Assembly: GCA_021018815.1 (NCBI GenBank)
Contig: JAITYX010000011.1
Span: 3,734,501-3,798,500, forward strand
DNA from: Talinum fruticosum
Lineage: Eukaryota > Streptophyta > Magnoliopsida > Caryophyllales > Talinaceae
Length of the DNA: 64,000 bases
Reading direction: 5' to 3'
Shown here: piece by piece, positions 1 through 11,332 of the stretch
Layout: every line of letters begins with the position of its first letter
Numbering within the stretch: position 1 is the stretch's first letter
The notes under the pieces: generated by a model
What the model was told of the DNA's origin: nothing
The model's database searches: none
The model's input: the letters and a program-made list of their open reading frames with translations, nothing else
Position numbers and translations under genes: made by a program

Positions 1-1542
1 TATAACTGGCGACCTGGACACATAACTAACCGATAAGTCAGCATTAGGATGCTCAAATAACATCACATTCGACTGCGAAGGGCGTTCATAAACCTGAAGG
101 TTAAAAAATTATTTCAAAAGTGATCCAAGGGGTAGATGTATGCATATCATATTTCACAACAAATTAGGATTTATGAATTGCCATGAACTCTAAAGATAAT
201 ATTTAACCAGTTTTTACAGGTGATTGATGGGTGCTTGAGATAACCAAGTAAGGTGAGAAAAGTGAAGCAAAGTAAAAATTACCATGAATTCCAAACTAGA
301 TTATACTGGACAAGTTCAGGTTGTACTGAAGATTGGATTGATCATACCGGTACCAGACTGAATAGACCAAACTAAGAATAATGCATTAAGTGGAAGTTGG
401 ACTATGATGTGCAGGGCCTAGAGTTGCTGTACTCTTGGGCCTCTAGCTGGCCTGATAATTACAACCTCACAGTTTAATACAGGATAGAAAGAAGGTGGAG
501 AGGGGTGATGATGATGATGATGAGGATTAGTGCTATGCTAAAACCCCCAAACAAATCAACCAAAATAAAATCATAAAAAATAAACATAAGATAAGCTATG
601 AGGTGAGTGAGTGTGAAGGAGCCAAGAGAGTGAGTGAGCATCTGACAAAAAGTACAAGGCAAAACTAATACTGACGAAATTTGGCAAGTTGAAGGGGCTA
701 GCTGCTAGGTAAGTGAAGTTGAGCAAGCTACTGACCACAGGTAGTGGGCTGTAGCAAAATTTTTAAAACATAAACCTTGTTTGGTCCACCACTCTCCGCT
801 CCATTAGTTCAACAGCCCATACTAGGGTCGGGCCAAGGCCCGAACATGACCAAAATTCTGGACTCAGAACAGGAGCGAATAATTCAATCTGGTTCAGTAT
901 GGAGTAGGTTTTGACTAAATAATGCACAGTTCTAATCATTGTTATCTAAACATAACATGGAAACTGCATCATACTTACAGGTACAAGATAAGGTACATTT
1001 GACCATGAAGAAACATTTCCATGATAACTTCAGTTTTTTCATTTAACCATTTATAATTTCATTGAAGAGGCTTTATATATGGGAAAATGTCATGCCAGCT
1101 CACCACTTGGTGGATTGATCCTAAAGGAGTCCCAAAGTCATGGACTCGTGTGATTCATCATCCACTCGATAGTCAAACGAGTTTGCACCTCCACAAGTCG
1201 ATCACTGTCGTTACTTTCAGACTATGTGATAAAACATCCGTCAGCAATCAGCATACAGAAAACAGAATGGTAATGCTAACCACTCCCACTGCGTATACAG
1301 AAAAAGGGGGCCATTTTACAGAAACCTAGTCCAGGAGAAGGTCGAAATAACCAAACTCAAAACTATTGTTAATTATGGGAGATGTGGTGACCATCCCAAA
1401 GCACACCATATATCTGCAAATTTTTTATTTTTTTGTGGTATTAAAAGTAGATTCTAAAATTTAGAAAAGAAACATCAACATCAAAGGAACAAGGCTAAAA
1501 TATCAAAAAGGGGAAATAGAGAAAGGGGAAAAGAATAACAAC
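1..1542. other. Intron 3 of the MAPR4-like gene; nothing recognised
   Basis: I found no exon of the MAPR4-like gene on the minus strand here, so this is read as intron sequence up to the window edge. Two short segments (about 300-370 and 830-905) look like imperfect inverted copies and could be ends of an old MITE, but the match is too weak to call. Confidence 0.4.
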
Positions 1543-4152
1543 CTTCCAGAAAAATGATTGTAAGCTCCTCCAACACCATAATGAGATTTTCCTTTGGTCA
1601 CATCAAAAACAGAGCTGCTTGCCATGAACAACAAGCAAGATGACAGAGTGAAACTGAAGTTAGTTGCGACAGAAGTTAGTAGTCTTCGAGAAAGCCACAA
1701 CCAAGAATCACCCAGCCATAATTCGTCTTATACTCATATTTTGAACGAAGGCTCGAAGACTCCAAACACACATTTTTATCCAGCTACAGTTCATATGGAG
1801 GATTTTTTTATGAGTCAGTTCATATTCAGGATTTTAGCACTCAAAGACATGCACGTGAGTGTAAGTGTGAGTGTGAGTGTGAGTGTGAGTGTACAAGCAC
1901 AAGTATGCACAACACACGTGCACATTGATACTCCAAATATCCACTCTTTTATAGAGGGCCATATTTAAAAAATAGCTTTGCAATGACATATATTGAATTA
2001 TAAGAGAGGTTTTCAGATGTATTACATTATTATGTTGAGGAAGTGTAAGCTCAAGTAGGATGGCCATTAATAGAAAACAAGATCCTTTACGGATATTGTG
2101 GGATGCAGCGAGTGATATCATGGCATTAAGTTTATTACAACCCAAAATATATCCCCATTCCATCATATGTTTTAGAGATCATTGAAAGGAGCACTATCAA
2201 AGATAGCCATTTGGTTCAATTCCCTGATCTTGAGTCCATGGATTCAAATGTGGCTGGTTTGCAATGAAACAGCCACATTGGAAATGTTTTGACCCCCCAA
2301 TTATATGGTATGGGACATCCACATTAGAGCAATTTCGCAATACCACAACTGAAGTCAAAATCACGAAGGCAGGTTTTTATATCTTCAAACATAGGAGAAT
2401 TAGGAGTTAAAGCAAAGTGGCCAGCATGGTTGATACGCCACTTTATGACAGATAAGGGTACTTTTGAGAAGACTAGAGTCAGTCAATGTGCCTTAGTGAA
2501 AAGGAGCCTTGTCCATAGTGTCATGTTGTAATAACTAGAGGATACTATGAGAAAATTCCTTGGCTTGGCAGCATTATGAAGGATTTGGCCAAAGCTTACA
2601 ATTATGTGGATTAAGAGTTTGGGACTTCTTGAGAGAGGTCTTTATGGCATGAGATTCCCTTGTTTCTTCATTAATTGGATAATGAAAATCAGTACTTCAA
2701 CTATCTTTATAAACCAAGCCAAGGGTGTGTCTACAGGTTCCTCAAAGGAGGGAGAGGGTTGAGAGATGGAGACCCCATATCTTTTCTTAATCTGACATTG
2801 TGATGGAACATTTTTTTATGATGCTGAAAAACATTGCTAGGACGGCACATTCTAAGTTCCACTGATGAGATAAGGATGTTCATAGAGCTGATGACTCCTC
2901 AGTGGGAACTCTGATCAAAGCATCTGAAGGCTTTTCTAATAGCTCTCCAATGAGTTCATAACATAAGGCATAAGGACAAATTACAAATAGTGATTTCAGG
3001 ACTGTATCCAGCAACTACAACAAGACTTTTTGAGATCAATGGGTTTAAGGATGGTGAGATGCCTCATGGAGGCCTAGGGATGGGATATTGCTAGTCACAA
3101 AGACAGCCTTATTATTGTCAGTACTGTAGAAATCTCTGCAAGACCCAAGACATATTTAAAACTAGTTGAACGATTGGACAGGATTGCGATGGAAAGCCTT
3201 GATTATGAATACAATTCTATAAGTGGCTACCAATGGCTCCATAACAGCAAACACACCATCCCGTGGACAAAATTGGTTCAGGAGAAATGTAATAAAACCG
3301 AGACGTGCTTACATCAAGCTGGCTCATATGGATCAGAAACTTCCAGTCAAAGCCATGATCAAACTCTCTATAATCCCAACATAGAGATCAACTGCTTTTT
3401 CTACAAGCAACATAAGGAAAATACTGAAAACCTATATGGCAGTGGCAGTTGCCCATTCTCTGAAAAAGGATCAGCACCTCTCATAGAGATCAACTGCTTT
3501 TGTCAAGTGTGACAGAAGAAATGAAGTTCAAGTTCAATGACGATTCGTGCCGCTTCATAATATTCAGTCTACAGAAGAAAAAGGATCAGCACCTCTCATA
3601 GACTGATGCTTCATTATACCACATTCGGCAGGAAATGAACATCAAAATTCATAGCAGCAAGCGTACATCAGCTCAGGATATTGTGAGAAGGATCCAGGAT
3701 ACATTGGTTGGAAGCTACACTAATCTAAGTACAGATGGCAACAAGTACATTGCTTGTGAGTATTTTTTTTTTTTCATACCCAACATTCTATATGGAGCTT
3801 TGGAAGTGGTAATGAAGGTTTAATCTTCTTACTTTTTTTTAAAAAAAAGATACTATTTTGAAGCAAGGAAGGGTGGAAGAAGAATACCCCAGAATTCCCA
3901 AGAAGATGGGTAATTTCTCATCAGTTCCATTGTACAGAGCCAATTCCTCTACAGTGAACAATATCTGTACGATACAATTATAGTTGCAAATTTCAACCGA
4001 AAATGGGAAGATAAATAGAGATATCAATTGAAGAGAGAAATTACCAGTGTTTGATGTTGATCTTGATCGTGATGGGGTTTGAGGAAAAATCTGAAAGCGA
4101 AAGCTCCGACGGCTACAAAAATTGCAATGCCCACAAAAGTTGATCGACCCAT
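1543..4152 (-). CDS. MAPR4: MAPR4/neuferricin-like cytochrome-b5-domain protein, 5' exons (partial)
   Basis: Three coding exons read right to left: 4152-4045, 3964-3888 and 1614-1543. All junctions are GT..AG and the phases fit (108, 77 and 72 nt). The start chosen is MGRSTF: an upstream in-frame ATG at 4215 adds 21 polar residues, while MGRSTF leads straight into a hydrophobic signal anchor (residues 6-24). Exon 2 encodes an FTVEELALYNGTDE motif and exon 3 SVFDVTKGKSHYG..YNHFSG. This is the start of the MAPR-type cytochrome-b5 fold, where Tyr replaces His as haem ligand; both tyrosines are present. The family (PGRMC, neuferricin, plant MAPR4) consists of membrane-anchored haem-binding proteins of the secretory pathway. 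The motif order matches Arabidopsis MAPR4 as I remember it. The remaining exons are not found to the left and must lie outside the window. Intron 2 is 2.27 kb, long because of an inserted LINE relic. Confidence 0.85.
1855..1892. repeat. (GTGAGT)n microsatellite
   Basis: About six consecutive GTGAGT-type hexamers, one with an interrupting A. The run lies inside intron 2 of the MAPR4-like gene. Apparent ORFs across it are shadows of the repeat. Confidence 0.9.
2440..3190 (+). mobile_element. Decayed LINE (non-LTR retrotransposon) reverse transcriptase fragment
   Basis: Broken plus-strand reading frames show the usual plant L1-type order. A GLYGMRFP..INWIMK block at about 2640-2690 precedes a GLRDGDPIS block at about 2758-2790 (families carry GLRQGDP). 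Further pieces at about 2940-3100 resemble the region after the FADD motif. Stops and frameshifts are frequent and no complete domain survives. It lies antisense within intron 2 of the MAPR4-like gene and accounts for part of that intron's length. Confidence 0.7.
3191..3887. other. Rest of intron 2; probable LINE remains
   Basis: Continuation of MAPR4-like intron 2. A plus-strand open stretch at 3174-3512 and another at 3635-3823 could be further LINE-derived sequence but have no motif I recognise. A near-repeat (TAGAGATCAACTGCTTTT at about 3382 and 3484) indicates local duplication. Confidence 0.35.
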
Positions 4153-4552
4153 CACTCTGATTTCGCTTTGAATTTGATCCTCCTCAAGGTTTCGCTGTAT
4201 GCTTAGAGCATCCACGGTAAAGAGGTCAATTTTCTCCCAATATGCTTAGGATTTTTTGATGTAAATAATACCAGTAATACGGATAAAAGGAAATGCCACG
4301 CTCCGGGATAAAAATAATATGAACAATTTTTTTAAACGTCACCAATTTGAAATTTGACATTAGATAATATAAACGGTGTACAATGGAGTTGAGTAGATTT
4401 TGATCAGTAAAAAAGATGACGTAGTTGGGCGAGGTGTACACGTGCATGACGGTGATATAAATTTTTAATATAACTTGCCATATAAAGACTCATTTAATTT
4501 CCCTCTCATCGGTTCAAAACCTCTCTCTTGAATTGCTTCTCTCTCTCTTGAA
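4153..4552 (-). promoter_or_regulatory. Upstream region of the MAPR4-like gene
   Basis: This lies directly 5' of the MAPR4-like start codon on the minus strand and should hold its 5' leader and promoter. I see no clear TATA box in the minus orientation. A plus-strand TATAAAG at about 4480, followed by a CT-rich stretch (4500-4640), resembles a plant core promoter reading the other way, but no convincing gene follows it. Confidence 0.35.
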
Positions 4553-4813
4553 TTGCACTCTCTCTCAAACTCGAATTGCTCTCTTTGGAATTGCACTCTC
4601 GAACTCGAACTCGAGTTGCTTGCTCTCTCTCTTTATCTCCCCCACTATCCGAAAGTACGGCCACCAAGATCGAAAATCAACACATTCTTCTCAATAGTGC
4701 TCGTGGACTTCTTGTTAAGACCACAGGCAATTATTTTAGCAGTTGACTTGTTGATGATATGCATAACATTCAACCCAACAATGATTATGGCATCCTTGGT
4801 GGCCCGACATTAG

Positions 4814-5366
4814 GAGTAGTGTTGTATATTATTTGGTCAAAAACCGAATCGGATTGAAGATCGACTTGGTCCATACTGCACCAATCATATTCGGTCATGT
4901 CCACGACCCATAGAATTTTTTTATTCGGTCTTAGGTCTGGTTTGGTCCGGTCTATTGGGTCTACGGCCCGGTCGAGGACTCGAATAAGATACTAAAAAGA
5001 ATTTTAGTTCTGCCGCCTACCATATTTATATAAATAGCAAATTAAAATTTCTAGTTGGGAACATATTATAATTCTCTTACCTCTTAAATTTGGCCCATTT
5101 GAAACCCAATTCTCTTTCTAAGTTTTAGCATTTTTGGGGTTGACCCATATTTAGTTGTATGATAATCTCTAATAAGTCCACTTAAGTCCAATCTAGGTTC
5201 GATCTGGATTTTTTTTTTTGTCCGGTCCCGGTACGGTCCGAGTTTTTTTTTGTCCGGTCCAAGTCTAGACCAAAAGTTATTCAATCCGATCCTCGGTCCA
5301 CCAATTTCTCTTATTCGGTTTTCGATCTAACCTAGTCCAATCCATCCGAGTTTTGACCAATGAGCA
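4814..5366. mobile_element. Decayed hAT-like nonautonomous element (tentative)
   Basis: The two ends are related in inverted orientation. The left reads TAGGAGTAGTG and then TTGGTCAAAAACCGAAT; the right, reversed, reads TAGAGGTGCTCA and then TTGGTCAAAACTCGGAT. Inside are many GGTC/CGGTC pieces typical of the short subterminal repeats of plant hAT MITEs. I could not find a clean 8-bp target duplication, so the borders are approximate. Confidence 0.45.
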
Positions 5367-5786
5367 CCTCTAGTTGGGAGTCATTGAAGTAAACAAGACA
5401 TATAATTACCAAACATACAATCAACTTATTTATACAACTAACGTGCGATTACTGTACAGTTATAATACAACTAAGCACAGACCACATTGCAACTATAGCT
5501 TTCCCAAACATAACCAAACCGCTTCTCCTTACCCTTGTAGTGAACGACAATCATGGGCTTCTCTCGAGGACTAAAGATGAACCTGAATTAGAGCTGAATG
5601 TCACTCGAACCGAGGTGTCGCTAAATCTCCTACCAATAAGCCTCTTGGCATCCGTAATTAATTGGAACCATAACATTATTAAAATCTATATCAAAATTAT
5701 CGACAAAAATGTATTAAATTTTTACAACTAACTTGAACGAAAATATTTGTCCGGAGAGAGGACAAAGAAGAAGAGAGAGATTAAAT
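5367..5786. other. No gene recognised
   Basis: AT-rich sequence between two decayed transposon relics. Two overlapping open stretches (5374-5731) show no conserved motif and I do not regard them as genes. Confidence 0.4.
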
Positions 5787-6216
5787 TTTTTAAAAATGAC
5801 TTATTGCTGTGGTTTCTAGACGTAATTGTAGTAAAATATCGTTTTTTGACCTATTACTATGGTTTTAATATGGCTTATTATAATATAAATGAGTCTCACT
5901 TGTAAATTTTTTTAAATTTAATTTTTGTATTATATATATTTGAACTTTGTTAATAATTCAATATGTTGACGGAAAATTTATTTAATTGTTTTATTATATT
6001 ATTTTGGGTTTTATCATAACTTATTTTAGGTTAATAATCCTAAATTTAATTAATTTAACTAGTTATAATTTGACAAGAAGAATATTGAAAATATAAATAC
6101 CTAAAAAATTATTAAAAAACCAACCTTTTATTACGGTTCTTAATAGGTTAAAAAAAATGACATTTTAGTACAATTTTGTCTAGGAATTGTAGTAATATGT
6201 CATTTTTTTAAAATTT
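5787..6216. mobile_element. MITE with about 90-bp terminal inverted repeats
   Basis: The outer 90 bases at each end pair in inverted orientation with roughly 75-80 percent identity by eye. Both arms carry AAAAATGAC, CTAGAC, AATTGTA and TAAAAT blocks in the same order. The interior is almost pure AT. No coding capacity and no clear target duplication. The superfamily is not determined. Confidence 0.65.
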
Positions 6217-6516
6217 CACTTATTATCTCCCATTACCCAAAAATCTTTTGATTTCTACATGTTCAATTATTCTAATGTTTCCCCTTCATACTTGACCTTC
6301 TTTCCCCGTAACGAAGATGTAAGGTAATTAAGTTGTCACCCATTGCTCACCCTTCAACAAAACCCAATACACAAGCAACATTCAACCAAAAATCAATACA
6401 AAATTGAAATTAAAGCTTTTAAAGAACAAATTTTGAAAACTCATACATCTAAAACCCTAAATCATGAACATTTCCACAAAAGAGAGAGAGAGAGCGAGTG
6501 ATGGAAAAATGTCAAA

Positions 6517-6770
6517 TAGCGACGGAATTAGCGGCGGAAAGATTCCGTCGCTATTGACCGCGTCGCTAAAAATCAGCGATCGATTTTCCGAAATCCGTCA
6601 TTGTTTAGCGACAGTAACAACGACGGGCGAGATTCCGTAACCGTTGAAGTCAACGAAGGAACCTGGTATTCCATCGCCGACATTAGCGACGAATTTGAAG
6701 AACCTCGTCGCTGTTTTCCGTCGCTATTCCGTAGTCGTTCGTCGTCGATCCGTCGCTATTTTACCGTAAA
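6517..6770. repeat. Subterminal repeats of CACTA A
   Basis: Many direct and inverted copies of a 9-10 bp AGCGACGG / CCGTCGCT motif. In En/Spm elements such motifs bind the TNPA protein and bring the ends together. Same motif set as at both ends of CACTA B. Confidence 0.8.
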
Positions 6771-7131
6771 TCGAAATATTTTATCCTATTTTTTGGCAAC
6801 CTAGTACAAAAAAATATGAATAGATATACAAATCCAACACACATATGTCACAATGACATTTGATATTTACATATGCCACAACATACATTTCACACAAGGT
6901 CTTCCTCCAAGTTGGATATACAAATCCAACATACAATTCACAACCATAAACAATCCAAATACATTTACAACCACTTCACAAGTTTACAAATAACCATAAA
7001 AAAGTTCACAAACAACCATAAACACATAATCCAACTCCGTTCACGTGCACGTGCCAATCAAACAAATGAAAAAAGAAGTGCGCAAATTTTTACCAATAAA
7101 CACAAGTTCGAAACCAACTCATTAAGGGTCC

Positions 7132-8991
7132 TCACTCTTCTTCTTCCTCATCCCCTTGTCCTTGCACTACTCTAGGATGAGATCCGGATGCTTATTGAGA
7201 TTTTATAAATGTAGTGAAGCTTGCTATTGGCCCAACCAAATTCTCAACCTTTTCTTTGAGCTCCTTATTTTCCAACCTAAGCACACAAGCATGCTCAATC
7301 CATTGACTTAACTCGAAGTTAAGTTTTGCACTCGTTACTCTCAAATCCGAGTCATCCGGAGTAACAGCTTTTGTTGATTTGAAGGACATGGTCTTTTTCA
7401 AGTTTTTGCCTCGGATCCAAGTCCATAAATGCAACCTTTCTTGTTCACATTAGCTTTTACCCACAACTCATTTTGTGAAGGAGTGGACACATAGTCCTCT
7501 TGTGAGTTAGGATCATCAGTACAAGGTTGAGTGGGTTAAGTGTTTTGCAACTTTTTCCACTCTTTTTCAAAATTTTCCTGCATAATATATAAATTTTTGA
7601 GGCATATAATTATCAAAGGTTGTGAAAGAATACCTTATATTGAAAAACTTGAAAATTGCATATATAAGGTAACTCACATATATGGCCTTGGATTTCGATC
7701 AACCCATTGGTGCTTTTTGGTCTTGTAGGTTCGCGAAAAGAGTTGGGTTGGTAAAGGAAGAACTCCTTTAAGTTCCTTCATCTAAATACAAAAAAGTAAT
7801 TAAAAATTCAATTTGCTAATTTGAACATGTTAGTAGTTGCATGCATAATCATGAAAAGGGTATTGTACCAATCGCCGCTTATGCTCCGTCATGGGGATTG
7901 AGCCAAACGTATGAAGCGATGAACCAAGTCCACCTTGATCTACATTGCGGTTTTTTTGAGCCTGTTCACGGAACTTCTTGTACTCAGCAGTTTCCCAATA
8001 TTCTAACAACTCTTTCCAGTGGTTGTCACCCAACCATATCGACTTCTTTTTACTTTTTCTTGCTTTTAACATGAAGTCCTTCTATCGATCATTTCCTTTC
8101 TTCTCAAAATTTCATCTAATTTGGACTTCATCGGTTGGGGACCAAGTGTAAACTTTCTGTATCAATGAAAAAGTAGTTTATAAGTTATAAAAATATAATA
8201 TAATGCTTAAACATACACAATAAGTCATTAGGTTACCTCAAACTCAGAAAACCAAAGATTTACCATTACCTTGAACTTATAAAACAAAAGATCTCTTTGT
8301 GATCGAAGAAATTTACCTCATGCAGGTCATGATCCATCATACTTGATTAGGAAGATGTGGGAGATTGTTCTCACCACTTTATCAATGGAAAAGAATCTAA
8401 TCAAGAAACATACGAAACAGTTAGTTTATTCCAAAACTTTATAACATTTCATTTTATTACTTATTACCACACTTACCCTTCACCATCTGGTTCTAAGCGA
8501 ATCTTTAATCGGCTACATGCATTGCTTGATTCAAGCTCACTAGCATGCTCGTCGCCTTCATGAGTTGCACCATCATTGGTAGGCCTTTGTTCGGCTCCAA
8601 TGTTGATTCGTGGTATAAATATCGTGCCATATTGGTTATATGAGTACGTATGGGGTGAGTTCGAGTACAAAGAAACATGCTGAGAATGTGGAAATGAGTT
8701 GTACAGGCCTCTCCTCATTAGAGTTTGCATGTGAGGGACAAGAGGGATGTTTGGAGTTGTACCCATTGGAGGTTGGAAATAAGGAGGGTTTGGGATGAAT
8801 GACCCACTCATTAGAGTTTGGTTGTAAGGGGAGTGTGGGAAGAGTGATCCACCTACAGGAGATTGAAAGTAAGGAGGGTTTGGAGTAGGGCTAGAAGAAT
8901 TTACATTGTCACCTTCACCATCAATGTTGACGTTGTTTCTAGCCCTTCCCCAAGTTGCTGATCTTTTCGACCTGCCTCTACCTCGTTTCAT
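7132..8991 (-). pseudogene. TNPA-like transposase accessory gene of CACTA A
   Basis: Exon-like blocks on the minus strand, in order: a basic N-terminus beginning MKRGRGRSKRS (8991), a Pro/Tyr/Ser/Asn-rich repeat segment (8960-8600), and a Plant_transposase (Ptta/En/Spm) domain block with WLGDNHWKELLEYW and GGLGSSLHTFGSIPM (8060-7860). A C-terminal coiled coil (ENKELKEKVENL, about 7275-7240) and a Glu-rich tail follow. In En/Spm the TNPA product binds the subterminal repeats. A TAA at about 7190 interrupts the frame shortly before the acidic tail, where copy B reads on. Introns separate the blocks; exact splice sites were not assigned. Confidence 0.7.
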
Positions 8992-11332
8992 AATTTCTAA
9001 CATAAACAACACATACATATTAGTAGACATCCAAGGTTGAAGACAAATTATATCAAATTGTTGGACCTTCAATTAAGCATTAAGAAAGTACACGTTAGTG
9101 AACAACACGTAAGCGTTAGTTATAAATATTCTTCTATTAAGAAAGTACGTGTTACTCAATCTAAATTGTTCACCTTCAATACATTAGTAAGAATTAATTT
9201 GATTACGATATAAATTAAAATGATTCAATCTAAGATAACATAAAAGAAGGCATAATTTGTGACAACATCCATATTATTAGCCATCATCCTCATCATCGGT
9301 ATCATCATCTTCTTCTTCACTATCCTCTTTCATCATCGTTGAATATGAGATGTTGTTCTTCTTCATCGGTGATGTTATCATCATCCCATTCACCTTCATC
9401 ATCTTCTTAACCATCCTCTTCTTCAGTAGCATCCTCAATTTCATCTTGTTGGTTTATAAGCACATCATCAACTAATTCTTCGGCTAATATTGAGTTATTT
9501 ACCAAAGTGTTCGACAAAGTTTCCATAATAGGATCAATCTGTGCCCATACTATCCTCTTGGAATGCAAGAGGAATAGTATATTGGTCATTAACTCTAGCC
9601 CTTGGTTTTACTCGGCAATACGACAAACCAACTCATTTTTTCTCTAGGGACGCTTTGTGGGTATGACATATAATTCACTTGAGTTACATTATACTTACGA
9701 TATCACCTTGTACGATGCACTTCAACATACGAACTAAATTTATGACACTGAGTACCCTGAGGATGACTAGGATCAAACCAATCGCTTCTAAACAACACAC
9801 ACCTTTTTATTGGTTCCCCTACATATTCGACTTTAACTACCTCTTGTAAAATGTCGCAATAATTATTTTCAACATGTCCTCCATCGGTTCATTTCACACA
9901 AACACCACAATTGAAGGTCATCTTCCCTTTATTTTGAGCCTCGGTATGAAATAACATTCCATTCACCGTGTATGCCGTCCATGTTTTCACTCACTTAAAG
10001 GTCCTTGAGCTAATTGCATCAAGTACACATGATTTTCATCATGATATACTCGATAACAATGAATCTGTGTTAATAACATAGTATAATTTAGTTAATTGAA
10101 TTGAAGAACCCATTATAATAAATTTCGTAATGACCACTAAGTTCTAATATATGATACTCACAGCTCCTCCGAACCAATCTTTGAACTCATTTTCCACCAT
10201 TCATCAATTGATGCATCACTAACATCAGCATACATAGCTCGTTTTTAGTGTTCGAAGAAACTGAGATTAAAATGTTTATTAATATCACATCATCATAGAA
10301 AAAATAATTTTAGTGATAAGTGTTGTATAACACAAGATAAACTCACTCAAGATAAGATTTAACTTCGAACAGTTGGGTAAAACATGGAGATGTGCAGCCG
10401 TCTTTTCCTTATCATCAAGGAAACGTGGAGTGAACTTCCCAATTGGAGCACCTTCTGGTATGAATACCGAAAGAGTAGGATTATGGTATGGAAATTCACT
10501 CCCTCATTTCGTCGACTTCTATTACGCATACAAGGCACGTTAGAGCCGAAATAGTAAGACGCAAAATGTGCTTCTTCAAATCGTGCATATTTTTCAGCAA
10601 TACTTTCTTCGGACTTCGATTTGTTTCCTATGGACCTCTTTAACCGGTAGAAGAACCTCTCAAAGGGATACATCCAACGGTATTGTACCGCACCATCCAA
10701 TTTTTTTCTTTCGCCAAGTGAACAGATAAGTGTTCCATCACATTGAAGAACCCAAGAGGAAATATTGTTTCTAATTTACAAAGTGTCATGGAAATATTTC
10801 GATGCATTTGCTCTAACTCCTCATCCCGTAAAATATATGAGCAAATGTTATTGAAGAATTCACTAATTTCAATGAGAGGCACTAAAACCTCATCCAGGAG
10901 TGCACTAAATGCTATTAGAAGAAGACTCTCCAGTGAAAACATGAAAATCATGACTTTTCATGCTATGGAACTTAGTAGAGTTTGGGTCTACAAGGTATGA
11001 GATGTTAGAACAAGTAATCATCCGGCATTTTTAACTCTCTTGCCTATTCACATATAGCCCTCTTTTACTCTAACGACAACACATACTTTGCCTTCCCATT
11101 TGAGAATTTTACCATTTGGTCCATGCTTTAAATTCAACTCCTCGCGATCACACAACTCCGCCACATATTCTTGCCTTGGCATCATCCTTTGATTTGATTG
11201 GAATATCCATAACGAGTGTTGATTATATTCTCAAAAAATTTCTTTTCAATGTGCATAACATCTAATTTGTGGCAAAGCAATTGATCTTTCCAACATGGAA
11301 GCTCCCAAAATATGTTTTGTTTTTTCTAGTTA

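Noticed and set aside
4553..4813. 86-residue plus-strand ORF with hydrophobic C-terminus
   Set aside because: The first half is CT-repeat translation and the rest has no recognisable family; a fragment of something older is possible but not supportable.
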